Shown here in pieces: positions 21,301 through 34,200 of a DNA stretch of 64,000 nucleotides (its first letter is position 1; every line of letters starts with the position of its first letter). Position numbers and translations under genes: made by a program. This DNA comes from Mugil cephalus (Eukaryota; Chordata; Actinopteri; Mugiliformes; Mugilidae), in NCBI RefSeq assembly GCF_022458985.1, contig NC_061770.1:2295001-2359000 (forward strand), in the 5' to 3' direction. The notes beneath the pieces are model-generated. The model did not search any database. It saw only the letters and a program-made list of their open reading frames with translations, and had not been told where the DNA came from.

Positions 21301-24300
21301 GAAGCTCTTCCTTATCCCTTTACTGAAATATGTTGCATTAATTTAATGTGTATTTAAAGAAATTGAAATTTGTGGGGGATCAACCAAAGATTTTCTGACC
21401 CCTCTATGGTACCTCCACAGACCCCTTGTTGACAACCTGTGGTGTAGGAGATATATTACCATAACTTAGAAGTTTGGACTATTGTTATTATTATTGTTAT
21501 ACACACTATCTACTTTATGTGAGCAAGGTAGTCAAAACACAAACCTTACAACTGAAGAAGATGGCTGCTTGCAGAGTAACAGTCGATACATCGAACAAAA
21601 CCTGAATATGAGATTCAATCTTGATCTGGAAAAAAAATCAGCATCTTATCTTCATCAGCTGTGCCATAAAAACCTTTTAAGTTGTAAAGGAAGTTTCATT
21701 TCTTCCATCTTTATGATCTTAATGTCCATCAGAGACTCAATAATTGATCAGATAATTAAATATTGGAAGCAAAATATTTAAAGAGGACATACTTACCAAC
21801 GCAAAACCCTACCCTAAAACTCTTAGTGCCAGAGTCCCGTTTTGACCACGACTCAGAGGAGAGTGGTGAAGACATGGAAGATGAAGAAGAAGAAGAGGAG
21901 GATGATGAAGCAGGAGATGGTGACCCCACCCCTCAGTCTCAAACTCATTCTCGCTCCCCCACTCCTGAGGAGAACTATATCCCCGACTCTCCCCCGATTT
22001 CTCCCGTGGAGCTGAAGAAGGAGCTACCCAAGTATCTCCCAGCTTTACAGGTTGGTGGCAACGTGACTCAAATACTCTGTTTAGGAGCTACAAATGATGC
22101 CTTGGCAAATGCATAATCTGGTGTTGGGTTTCATGTTGTCTTCAGGGTTGCCGCAGTGTTGAGGAATTTCAGTGTCTGAACCGAATAGAGGAGGGAACCT
22201 ACGGTGTTGTGTACAGGGCCAAGGACAAAAAAACTGGTATGAAAATAAACACATAAATCTATTTGCATTTAGGGTAGGTGTGTACTGATCAAATGATTAA
22301 TGCAATGCCATGTTTCCAGATGAGATTGTCGCCCTGAAAAGGCTGAAGATGGAGAAGGAGAAGGAGGGCTTTCCCATCACATCCTTACGAGAAATCAATA
22401 CGATCCTGAAAGCTCAGCATCCAAACATCGTCACAGTGAGGGTGAGACAACTTATTTTAAAATATCTGTTTAGGTACAGGGATGTCACGATTACAGTTTT
22501 CCTTAGTACGATTATTGTCAGAGAATTTATCACAATATTACGATAATCACGATTATTTTGCGTCGATTGATTTCACAACTATATTCATATGTTAAACCAC
22601 ATGAACACTCCTTTGTGGTCTTAAAGTTTCCTTTATTTCTATCTTTTGATTCTAAAATATAAGTTTATTACTAATTATATGACCCAATATTTGTATTTGT
22701 ATATTTAAGCATCTGTTTATATAGGACTAATCATTAATCCCCAGGACAATTGTTTAAATCATTTAAGTCATCAATTGTCATCTATACCAGATGTTTAAGT
22801 TTATTTTTAATAATTTTAATAATAATATGATAATATAACATATCTGTTATTTTGGTTAATTTATTTTATGTTTAAATTACAATGACATAAATTAGTAAAA
22901 CATGAAACAGACTAGAAGCACAAGTGTACAAGCACTGGATCGAGCTGGAAGCACAAGCCCAACGTTTATGCAAAAGGAGGTAATGCTAAATGTTCACTGA
23001 CTGAGTGAGGACCTTGACTACATGGCGCTTTCTTCTACACGTCACTGCACAGACACATTGTAGACACTGACACTGAGACTGTCCGACAACAAGAAAAAAA
23101 AGAAAGGAAAAAAACGATCGACCTCACGCTGCACTGAAAGGCGAACCAGTGTCGTACTCGTACACGATTCTTTGCAAATAACATGCTAACGTTTAATTTC
23201 CTACTAATTCAGTGCAATGTTAGAAGAACATGTTAATGTTACTTACCTTTATTTTGGCATACAAAGTTGGGTGGTTGTTCCACAGGTGGTGAAACATATG
23301 AGATGTGTTTCCTCCTTTGACTGACTTTTATAACATGTTTTACATGTTGGCAAGACGTCCTCAAAAACGACACCCTGGTCGTTTTACCTGTATCCAAAAT
23401 ATTCCCACACTGCTGATTTGACACGTTTGGTCGGGGGGAATACCTCTTCTGCCATTTTTCCCACGCATGCCTCACATCATAACTTGCAGGGACCAAAACA
23501 AAGCAACACAAGCGGGCGCGGCAACACGTGGTGTATTCCTGACAGTTCAGGAAACGTAACAATCAATTAATCGTAGCATTTAGTACCGCAATTAATTGTG
23601 AAATCAAGTAATCGTGACATCCCTAATTAAGATTTTAATAGAAAGGTGTTCAGTCAAATTTTCCTTTTCCCCCACCATATTAGGAAATTGTTGTTGGGAG
23701 CAACATGGACAAGATCTACATTGTGATGAACTATGTGGAACATGACCTGAAGAGTCTAATGGAAACCATGAAGCAGCCATTCCTGCCAGGTAAAGAGAGG
23801 CATTGACAATATGTGGTCTATTTCTCTCACTTTATACTATTAAAATATGAACTGTAATAGGTTTTTCCTTGTTTTGGAGACAACAACAGATGTCTATCTG
23901 TCATGTCATTAGAGCTGTTGTAAATTGTGATACGTTTCTTTCAGGAGAAGTAAAGACTTTGATGATTCAGCTGCTTAGAGGAGTCCGACATCTCCATGAC
24001 AACTGGATCCTTCACCGTGATCTGAAGACGTCCAATCTGCTGCTGAGCCACAAGGGTATCCTTAAGGTACACTTTGGATTCCGCTACGGCCCTGTGAACT
24101 AAAGGGCTAGTTACCTTGGTGACAACCCCTCTTCTTGGGGTCTGTTTTTTTCTGTAATCCTGTAACAGACTTAAACTGGAAAATTAGTTTAATATTTTTT
24201 TATTCCGTGGCTTTACAAACCTTCACTTCTATTGACTTGACCATTTAACACTGAAGATTAAGAATGTATAGTTTTCAGTTGACTTTAGAAGAATAAAAAA

Positions 24301-27300
24301 ATGCTGTTAGCATTTACTTGGAGGGATCTTTGTGTTTGAGACAAGTTAAATTTACAGTTAGTCAAGCACTGTCAGCCATTAACATGGGGTGATAGGTATG
24401 TTTGTTGAGCCACAGTGATGAAGCAAGAGGAGTATTTGACACTGTAAGCAAACAGCCTTTAGAATTTGTATAAAAGGGGCATGAGTGTCTGAAAGTAAGT
24501 CATGTGCAAATGTCTGAAACTGGTACATGGAATCCGATCACAAGTGACCAGCTTAAAGTACAAGTGTAAACTCACCCAGGATGCATTGACATTGCAGTTG
24601 GGAGATTCAATCTCTGACCACCTTGGGAGGTGGTCTGGTCATGTTGATGTTTAAGGAGCCGCATGTGGTTAAGTGACATATTTCCACATTTACCGGTGTC
24701 TTAATTTACGATGACTTTATAGAAACTTCCAGGGTTGGAGTTCTAATCTGAGTTTTGTGTAGGTCTAACTAACGTCAGGGCTGAGATCCTTAAACAATAA
24801 CTTATTGTGTGTGCCAAAGTCATGAAGCACACACATAAAACAGGGATGTTCTCTGTTCTCTAACAGCGATACTTATCCAACAGAGGCGGCTGCTGCTAAA
24901 ATATTTTACTGTGCTTCAAATGAAAATTAGAAATCTATTCAGTCTCTAACTTGCATAAAATACCTGTTTTCTGTCTCTTGTATTGTAGATTGGGGACTTT
25001 GGATTGGCCCGTGAGTACGGTTCTCCTCTGAAACCGTACACCCCTGTAGTGGTGACCCTGTGGTACCGATCTCCAGAGCTGCTGCTTGGAGCCAAGGTGA
25101 GAATTGAGGCTCACGCTGCTTCTATACCACAGGAGCACAGATAAAATACCTGTGCAGTAGCTGGAACTGTACACATTAATCTGATATACTTTCCTAGAAG
25201 TAGTTACATCATCCTGAGTGATTGTTTTACCCAGTGGTCTATTTCCAAGAGAAGACAACAGCTGTGAAACATTTGGCTTGTAAGATACCAAATACCACAA
25301 AATGCTATTTGAGTTTTTAGAGAGTATGATTTATGCAGCCAGGCGGCAGAGGCCCAGCTACTCGTCAGAGCACATCCACTTTCACACATGACAAACTCAC
25401 ACAGCTCCATGCCAGACAGACTGTCTACTTTATGTTTCTGCGGACTGCCACTGTGTTTGTTCTTCTCTCCGCAGGAGTACTCCACAGCTGTGGACATGTG
25501 GTCAGTGGGCTGCATATTTGGCGAGCTCCTCACCCAGAAACCTCTTTTCCCTGGAAAATCTGAAATTGACCAAATTAACAAGATTTTCAAGGTAAACGTC
25601 CTCATTTGCTCTTAAAAATAAATTGTGACCATAATGGAAGAAGCTCTCGTGTTTACTGCCTGTAAATCTACTGGGAAGTGTCTGGTCTGTTATATCATGT
25701 CAGCATGCTGTTCTGCTGCGCACCACAGGGTGGAGACATTGGTTTCCATCAATCCAAAGTTATTATGAAACCAAGAAGCTCACCACAGTTGGCTGAATAA
25801 ATTTCAGTAGATGATCTACATAAAGAATAACAGCTGTGTGGACTGATGTCATCCAGGCCTCCCGTGTTATATTCTTTGCCAGTGAGCAGTTAAAGTACTA
25901 AAATGTACCTAGGACTAATGCCAAATGTCTGCGGTTGATGTATACATCAGCCAAAGTGAGGATATCTCATATCCATCTCTCCCTGCACTGACAGTCTGTC
26001 TGCTCACTGGTATGTGTTGACTGTAGGATCTGGGGTCACCCAGTGAGAAGATCTGGCCCGGCTACAGCGAGCTACCCGCCGTGAAGAAGATGACTTTCAC
26101 AGAGTATCCCTACAACAACCTGCGAAAGCGCTTTGGAGCGCTCCTGTCTGACCAAGGCTTTGACCTCATGAACAAGTAGGTTTCTTAAAGACTGTCACAT
26201 TTCACACATTACACCTGACATGCTGCACTACATTTTCTCTGCAACACAGTCTGTGTAGTTGCTGCGTGTCATGTGAGTGTTTTCAAAAACCTCTCTGCAT
26301 GTTATAATTTAAATCTAGAATTTAGGCAAATAATAAAGTGTTAAAGTGTATTTTTGATGAACCTGCCAGTTCATTAGCAACACCAGTGAAAGTACATGCA
26401 TTCTTATATGACAACCAGCACTGAATCTTATCTTCATGACAGCTCTGGCATTCAGCATTGGTTTAAAATAACAGAGAGAACTGTTGATTTGACTGAGTTT
26501 TCATTACAGAGGCTAATATTTGTACTACGTGTTTCTGTTATTTTGTCGGTGGACTGGACTAAACAACAGGGACACTTTAGTGTTTAATTGAATCCAGTTT
26601 AATGCCACCACAAACTACGTCCTCTGAAATGATTGCAGAGTTGAATACCTCTCTGATGCTGTCTCAACATAAATTGATCCTGATAACTTTCTTAAAGGAG
26701 GATTTACTGCAGGTTTCATTGAAAATTTTTGATATTGTCTTACTGTACGAGGACAAACATTTCAGTCTTGTCAGATTGTGATGCTTCCAGAGCTTGTAAT
26801 CCAGTCTCTGTATTTCTGGCAAACTGACATTAAACATGACAGCAGTAGTGTATTGGTAAGTCATCAACGTGCCCCAGCAGGAATCCCTTTCCGTTCCCAT
26901 GTTCCATCTCACTACACACACTCACCATGGTGATGCTCCACATTACGGGAAAATCTTTTACAACGGTAATACACAGAATAATTGGTTCATAATTCTTTCT
27001 CAAACATTCCCAAGATCAGCATTGTTTAGCAGCTGCAGAAAGCAGAGGCTCGCCTCCCTCAGATCTTTACCCACACACAGAGCCTTTTGTCTACACCTGT
27101 AAATGACAAAACCGTGATCGGTCCGCTCGCAGCCTCTCACAGAGGATGGCAACAACATGTCCACTGTGCAGGCGCAGTGGAAGCTCGGCATCTGTCCAGC
27201 GCTGCTGAAACCTTCCAGCTGTCAGAAGACTCTCGAAGCATTTACCCTGGGACCACAGCAGAGAAGTGTTGTTTGAAAAGCTTCAGAACACATCAGTGGA

Positions 27301-29467
27301 GTTTGGAGGTGTAGTTTGGAAGGTAGATGTCACGGAGCTGTTTGGAATATCACACCCCCATGTGTAGGAAAGAGTTTGCAGGTCTAGGCAGGTGTTACCA
27401 ATCTCCAGCAGTGGCTTCAAAACTTAGTTGATTTTTTAACCTGCTACTTAAAAATGTAGGCGTTAAGGAAGTTTGGTTTTCAGTTCGTATTTTAGAGACC
27501 CACAATACTGTCAGTTCTTCCTATCAAATAATAGATTTCCCTCCTCTGTCTGGGATGAGGTGGACTGTCCCTTTCTCTGCCAGTGTTAGGCCTCCGTTGT
27601 GTTACAGAGCTGGTGTCTGTCTAACCCCCGTCACGAGTCCTTCACTATAAAAGCAGAGCTCTTTTAATTTGACCACACTGACTCCTCTTAGATTTGGAAG
27701 ATTCCTGTCACACAGTTACTTTGAATCCAATTACCACAATTGTTATGCTGTGTTGATCCAGTCATGTGTAATTATGACTCACTGCATAAACTCTGTGACC
27801 CCACATGTCGGGACTGCATCTCTTGTTCCAGTTGTCTTCCTTGTTGTAGTTAACCAGTAAACTGGCACCATTGGGCTGCTCTGTTGGATCAAACCAAATG
27901 GGCCAGTCGTCACACCGCACATTTAACCATGACCCTGTCGCTGGTTCACTGCTTTTTTTTTTTTTCCTTGGACCAGTTTTGGAGGAAACCCCACAACAGC
28001 TGCAACTTTGGAGATGCTCTGGCCCAGTCATCTAGCCATCGCAATTTAGCCTTTTTTAGTCTTTTTTAACTTCCCTTAAATGCTCAGTGGTCATAATGTT
28101 ATGGCCAATCAGTTTATTCAGTCAGTCACCTTAAAGGGGATTTCTACTCATGTCACATCATCAACTTAAGTGAAATTCCAATCAAAAAAAACCTTTGACT
28201 GAACAGAATGTCGGTCTCAATGATAGAATTTCCGTCTACCCAAAGCAGTTAGCCTCATTAAAACTACCTGTATAGATGTATCAGTCTCCTCTCTGCTTGC
28301 GTCATTTGTTGGCCCTTTCTTGTCACTTTTTTTCTGGCTTTGGCACAGAAAGATGACTCCTCCACGGCTAATCCTGTCTACAAAGGCATGATTGTTTTTC
28401 CAAACGGCCTTCAATGAGCTAAACGCCAGAACTATTTGAATTACAGAATAAAATCTGAGGTGAGAGCAGCCACTCAGGGTCCTGGCTCCAGGTTTCCTCT
28501 TTACCAAAATGAATTCAAAGGTTTCACCATGTTTAATCATAACTCTAGTCCACACAGCATTCTGAGCTAGCTCACTCCTGTGTTGAAATATCACTGAAGT
28601 GCATACACATGAACGGGATTTTTGTTTGTTTTCCAGATTCCTCACCTACTGCCCCAGTAAGAGGATCTTATCAGACGAGGCTCTCAAGCACGAGTACTTC
28701 AGAGAGACGCCGCTCCCCATTGACCCCTCCATGTTTCCCACCTGGCCGGCCAAGAGCGAGCAGCAGAGGGTGAAGAGAGGCACCAGTCCCCGCCCGCCCG
28801 AAGGAGGTCTAGGCTACAGTCAACTGGTTAGGACATTTGGCTCCGCTTTCTCCATTACATACAGCTACCCAGCTCTCTGGACGCTGTCTGTGTTAAATAG
28901 ATTACAAACCTTCAGCCTTCTGCTTTGTGTATTTCCTCCTTGTGTTTTCCATGATGAGCAACCATTAGGGCGTAATGTTTTCAGCAGTGGTCCCACCCAC
29001 CCAGAACCTTTAGGCTGCTATTCTTTTGGGCTTAATTTTAGCTGCCTCAGGCACAAATTAGACCACAATGAACGTAGTAGTTATTTATCTCATTTTTATT
29101 CTTGGCAGCTTGGAAAAGCTGGTGAGACAGACCACCACGAGATATCCCAAGAATAAAAACAACAATAAGAATTTTAATCATTACAATCTTCATGCATATT
29201 TTTATGGAAACACAATCTCATTTTATTAATTTCAGATTACTTGTTTACCAAAGGTAACCAGTGTAGTATTGATCGGTTCTGAAATAAATATAAAAAAAAT
29301 GAAATGTTATCAGAGGTGTGATGGACTGTGGTTTTTATTGCTATGAACTATGTCCGTTTCCGATGTGTCTGCAGGGTGATGACGACCTTAAAGACACCGG
29401 CTTCCACTTGACAACCAGCAACCAGGGAGCGTCTGCGGTCGGCCCAGGATTCAGCCTCAAGTTCTGA
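18313..29467 (+). CDS. cdk11b: CDK11 (PITSLRE) cyclin-dependent kinase, complete, 19 coding exons
   Basis: Serine/threonine kinase that partners cyclin L and acts in transcription, pre-mRNA splicing and mitosis. Exons: 18313-18423, 18643-18758, 18876-19003, 19104-19245, 19823-19959, 20226-20351, 20441-20539, 20810-20944, 21032-21106, 21827-22050, 22146-22236, 22320-22441, 23684-23789, 23945-24066, 24989-25096, 25475-25591, 26027-26175, 28637-28826, 29375-29467. Every phase agrees, giving 796 residues (human 795). It starts [17 protein letters not shown], followed by an Arg/Lys/Glu-rich coiled region, acidic Glu runs and then the kinase: EEGTYGVV (446-453), Lys 468, PITSLRE (480-486), HRDLKTSN with Asp 563, and DFG 581-583. 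It ends GFSLKF. Mobile elements sit in its introns but coding is intact. A polyadenylation signal AATAAA lies at 29965. Confidence 0.97.
19539..19721. mobile_element. Short MITE in cdk11 intron
   Basis: A 183-base unit bounded by the perfect 14-base inverted repeat CCAGTGTGTAGGAT (19539-19552) and ATCCTACACACTGG (19708-19721). No coding content. The ends match a very common fish repeat that carries GTGTAGGAT and a nearby CACCAGATGCCGC. Superfamily not assigned. Confidence 0.7.
21148..21441. mobile_element. Non-autonomous hAT element with 8-bp target-site duplication
   Basis: The element starts CAGGGGTCTTCAACG, a typical hAT tip. It is flanked by the direct repeat GTGTAGGA on both sides (21140-21147 and 21442-21449), the 8-base duplication expected of hAT. 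Length 294 bases, no transposase. It lies in the cdk11 intron between exons ending at 21106 and starting at 21827. Confidence 0.85.
22477..23625 (-). mobile_element. hAT transposon relic with broken BED zinc finger
   Basis: Termini CAGGGATGTCACGATTAC and GTAATCGTGACATCCCTA form an 18-base inverted repeat with one mismatch at the tip. Minus-strand sequence at about 23450-23240 reads as a BED finger of hAT transposases: VWEYFGYR, a stop, [13 protein letters not shown], then after a frameshift [16 protein letters not shown]. The catalytic region is missing. It sits in the cdk11 intron that splits the kinase domain (22442-23683). A matching target duplication was not found. Confidence 0.75.
27880..28115. 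repeat. Relic related to the TATACACC element
   Basis: The right end AGTGGTCATAATGTTATGGC plus CAATCAG near 28086-28113 matches the terminal type of the element at 6807-7647. Upstream phrases such as CTGGCCCAGTCATCTAGCC (28019-28037) belong to the same widespread fish repeat. Truncated; no terminal partner was seen. It lies in the cdk11 intron 26176-28636. Confidence 0.5.
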
Positions 29468-29964
29468 GCCTCAATCTGCAGGACACCTGGCTGTCCACGA
29501 GATTACGATGGAACAAAGAGTTCTGGGACTCGTCTGTTTGTTTGGGACTGGACGGCATCACCAGTTTACAACTACAGGCCAGATCAGCATCTGATCAGTT
29601 ACAGCTGTTACCATGTAGTCAGGACTGTTCAACAGCAAGACGGATGGCCCAAACATGTTGGATTCAGCCTTTTCTCTGTACTCTTTAGCTATTTCAGCAC
29701 TTGACATGTGACCATTTTAGCTGTTCGGGAGGAGACCCCACCATAAATCTATTAGAGGTTTAGTTCCCCTGTTTGACTTGTTTTATTTTTCCTTTTATAC
29801 TTCATGAGAGAGGAGCAGATTTTATAAATGGTTGGTATTTCCTGGCTGCCTGAGCTACTGTGTAATGATGCAGCGTTGGCTGTGTGTTCTATCCATCATA
29901 ATGTCTGAAATCTACACGGGAACGTGAGCTCACTCGATGACAGGGAGGTGATGTTTTTGCTAGA

Positions 29965-29970
29965 AATAAA
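29965..29970 (+). terminator. Polyadenylation signal of cdk11
   Basis: AATAAA about 500 bases after the cdk11 stop, followed by a T/G-rich stretch (TTTGTTTTGTCTG), as expected of a cleavage site. No other canonical hexamer lies between the stop and this point. Confidence 0.65.
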
Positions 29971-31208
29971 GTTTGAATCTTTGTTTTGTCTGCTGTTTTC
30001 CCTGTATTTATAAACCCTGTCCAAACTATGCAAACACAAGGCCACACTGCCAGGGGAGAGAGAAAAAAAAAAAAAAGAAGGGAAGTCGAGCCTAAAAGAA
30101 ATCCAGCCTTCAACCCAGTTCAGTAGCTGCGCTCCAAAAGTGATGTCATTTTTGCACTGCGCACTTTGTCTCAGTACTTTGTTCTTTCGGGGGAAAAGAG
30201 GCCTGATTTTTCTTTGCCTTTGTCTTTAAATGGCTCTGTGACTTCAGAATTAGACCAATAAATTCTTTGATTTCGAGCCAAAGAAAAATAAACAGAACAG
30301 CTTCGGCCCCTGCATGACTGTTGGCTGCTTTCTCTGGAACGGGCACAGAAAGATCCTCTGGCCCTGGAGCCAGGTCTAAATGGAAATGTTCATTAATCAG
30401 TTTTATCTGTCCCCTGCCCCCACCGGAGCCTCTTCTGCAGAATATTACACCTGATGTGTTGAGTAAGCTTGGAAGGAGAGAAGCGAGTGGAACTGACTGC
30501 TCAGTCTCTGGAGGCAGACTCCTGGCTTCACTGTGAGGCTAGTAAAGTAAGCTAGACGTCTGAGGTGTTCCATATGTGGTTTAAGGTCCAAATGGCTCCA
30601 GAAGCTGTAGACAACATTGCTTATCCTGGCTTTAGTAGCTTAGTTTGGTCACTGCGTAAATTATTCAAATGGCATGCATCTACTCCAGGGCTTCTGTAAC
30701 TTTTTTCAAGCCCCTAAAATGAAACATTCAGAGCGTTTTTTGATGACACCTTTTCAGCGGCTTATGTTTTATAGCACCCTACGGTGGCGATGCTGATATC
30801 TTCTTAATTAAAGTATAACACCGTCCAGGGAATTAGTCCCCATTTTCCACAGGTTTACCCGAGAACCTGTGGGTGGCCTTGGACGCAGCCTCTGCAGCAG
30901 TAGCTTTGAAGGAGTCCAGCCCAGATGAGTTCAGAGGAACAGCTGATGAGGACTGCACAGATTTTTCATCACCAAATAAAACGCAAAACCGCACCGTCTG
31001 CCACAAACAGCTTTTCACAGTCAGGTAGTATTTTCCACAAAAACACTACCTGTCACAGAACATTTATTATTCTCCCATATGAAAAATGCATTTTACGCAG
31101 CGACCGTAGACAATAGTATGTGGACGTTTCTTTTTTTTTTTTTTTTTTTTAGAAAAACAAATATGTGCCCTGGTGAATGAGGTCTGCTGGTGACTGCGTG
31201 CGTGGCCT

Positions 31209-34200
31209 TCAGAAGCGCACACGTACCCTCCATGAGTAGTTGGTGAGAACTTTCTCTTTTTTCTTCACGATGCAGGTGTAGGTGCCCTCGTTGATGGCGT
31301 TGGCCACTATGGTGATGTGGTCGTCCTTCAGGGAGATGTAGTTGGGGTGAGAGAACTCCAGCAGCTCTCCGTCTTTGTACCAGCTGAAACAGGGACCTGA
31401 CTTTAGACAAGGTCACTTATTTGTCCCCGCTGCTCGGTAAAGTGATAACAGATCAGAGAGAGACACTCACGATACTTTGCCCTTCTTCGACGCTATTTTC
31501 TTCCCGCAACGAAAAGTGAGCTTCTTGCCTTCAACGACCAGCTTGTGTTTGGTCCTCGGGGGAGTCGGGGTGGGAGCTACAGTGGGGAAGGGGAATTCTA
31601 AAAAAAGATGTAAAGGAAACATTTTAGTGGATGCAAGGACCATAATGTCACCACTGTCCCTCGAACAAGCTTCACCTAAACTCTGATTCCCGGCAAAATG
31701 TTTGACGCAAACAACACATTTTCCGACCTGCTGGCAGGTCTGTGATAGGACAGTGGCTGTCATATCACTACAGTCTCTCCCATCTCATTCCGGACAACAC
31801 AACAGGAATATCTGCTGTGTGATCAAGTCAAAATCAAGTCTAAAAAAATAAAAAATAGTCGTTCTCATTAATGCCGCAAAAATCTAAATTGACCTTGTGT
31901 GTCTCTAACCCTCAAGCCACAGTCTGAAATTCCAGCGGTTTGGAGTCACTCAGGAATTTTCCACAGCCGTACAACGTCTCCCAATCAACAATGAGGAACA
32001 GATTACTGCGAGCCAGGAATCGTATCCTCTTGCCTCTCTCCCCGCTGTCCCTCGTTGCTGACAAAAAGCTCAGAAAGCCACAACAATCTATCGGCTGGGA
32101 TGGTTAAGAGGGGCCATTTCCTGTTGTGTAACAGGAGACTTCAGAACCAGAGCATTGTGCCATGAACCTAAAGATGCTGTCAGACTGCTGTCATACTTGG
32201 TATAAAGCAGCCCTTATTGAGACACCAGTCAACAGGTAAGCGTCTCTTCTGTGGAAATGTTCTGGGGCCATAAAGCCTCTCTGGGGATGCTGCCATTCTC
32301 CAGAAATAAAACAAACCAGTGTCAAGTGGAATCTCCCCTCAAATCAATTCCTTGAAAACCTCCGTTGAAGCTCTGCTCTGCTGGACCTGTTGGCTCCCGT
32401 TGCTCCATTGGCAAACAGTTCACAGCAGCTCCTTGCGCTGCTCAATTGACAGAATCTCCCTCCCAGACTGCTGCTGCTGCATCTTACCGTAACAGAAATC
32501 ACAGCTGGAGGGGCAGTGCTTCTGCATCAGCTTGCGCTTGCTGTCGCAATAGCCTTTCCGAGCCCAGGCTGGACAGATAAATAGCCGGTCCAAACATCCT
32601 GCAGGAGAGGGGAGGGGTGGGGGGAGGGGGGGATCAGACAGCAGCAAATGAATTTAGATCCCCAATCTGCTTTTGATTTCAATGAAAATGACTCACCATA
32701 ATACACACTAATGATGACTCATGAGTGGTTTGTACAGTATTCATTAATGCCACGTTGGTTTGCAGTGTCAGACGTCAGACACTATGATCTAGTTCTGGCC
32801 CAAACACTGCGTGTTTAGCTGTGTTTGTAAGTGTGTATAGACTGAACTCTTCTAATGGGTCCATACTGCGTGATGTTTTTGCGGATAAGGCCACCACTTG
32901 AATCGTTTCATTCTTGGCCGGGACACACACAACACAATACACACAGGAGTGAGACAAAAAAACTGATTATGTCATGAAAGATGGCAGTCGACTATGAAGT
33001 CAGTGATTGACTTCCTCTCCTTTCACTTTGGCACGTGTCACAGATCTCGCCGTAGAATTTGTCAAACGGGGAGAAAGAAAAGGAATTCTCCGGCTAGTCT
33101 TTTGGTGGGGATGTGGAACAGCTGCCCAGACTACACGGCACTCTGTGCTCGTACTGGTTTCTGACACCCCGTAACTGTCAGGCTTCACCATCAGGCCCAT
33201 CATGTAGTCTGATCCCAGCGGAGCGGCTGAACTTTCTGTTTAAGTTTAGTTATCAAACATGTCATCAAGACCAAAGAAATAAATTAAAAAAATAAATAAA
33301 TCCCAAAACCCTCTGATGTGTTTGCCGCTGCCAAAAGCAAGACTGAACTCTTGGTGACTGTGAACATACCATAGAGACGGTGCAAACCCCACACCTCATC
33401 CTGAGTGATTAGCTTGCGCCCTGTCAGAGTTGCGTTCAGGTGCATTATAGCTTTCGGGTCCATGGAGTGCATGAGTCCCAGGACGTGGCCAATTTCATGA
33501 GTCGCCACGTGGACAAGGTCTGTTAGCCAAACCCCTGCAACACAAAGATGCAGTTGATCATTTTACTCTCGTGAACTCCCTTGAGTTCAGCTCAGAGTCT
33601 GCTGCCTGCATCAGACACTATTTAAGGGATATATATCATGACTTTCAACAAACATGATAAAGATGCTTGCCTTTCTTCCAGCTGAAGCGCATGTTTCCCA
33701 GAATCCAGTACTCGTGGTCGTCAAAGTGGATCTCGCCCGTTGGCGGGAAGAAAGCATGAGCTAGTTCTCCTGTGATGCCGTCGAAACAATGGTGCAAGTG
33801 GGAATGCCAGCAGTCTGTGTGGTTGACGGGGTAGAAGCCTGCCAAGACAGAGAGGGGGAGATGCACCTCAGAGCAGAGGAGGGAAGCCCTCACTCCATTT
33901 CTTTCTGCTCTGTGTTAAATACAGCAGGCAGAGGATGAATTACAAAAGACAGAGCTTCGTCTTCAGTCTTCACCCCGCAGGATGACAACCATTCCCCTCA
34001 CTGTCACCCAGAATTTATGCAGGGCCCTGGAGCTTGCACCCAGGGGGACAGATAAAGCATAATTTAGACCGCTTCACCATGGCCTGACATGTATGGAAGT
34101 TGTTAAGCATTTCTTTTTTTTTTTAATCTAGAATTATGATTCATGCTCAATATAAGCTTGGTAATATAGTCAAGGTGCTGTGATTTAATGATTTTGGAGG

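Noticed and set aside
25204-25605. 133-codon minus-strand frame opposite cdk11
   Set aside because: It is antisense to a conserved kinase exon and intron, shows no family features and has no splice support.
28217-28645. 142-codon minus-strand frame
   Set aside because: It overlaps a cdk11 intron and exon edge, is low in recognisable content, and is likely chance.
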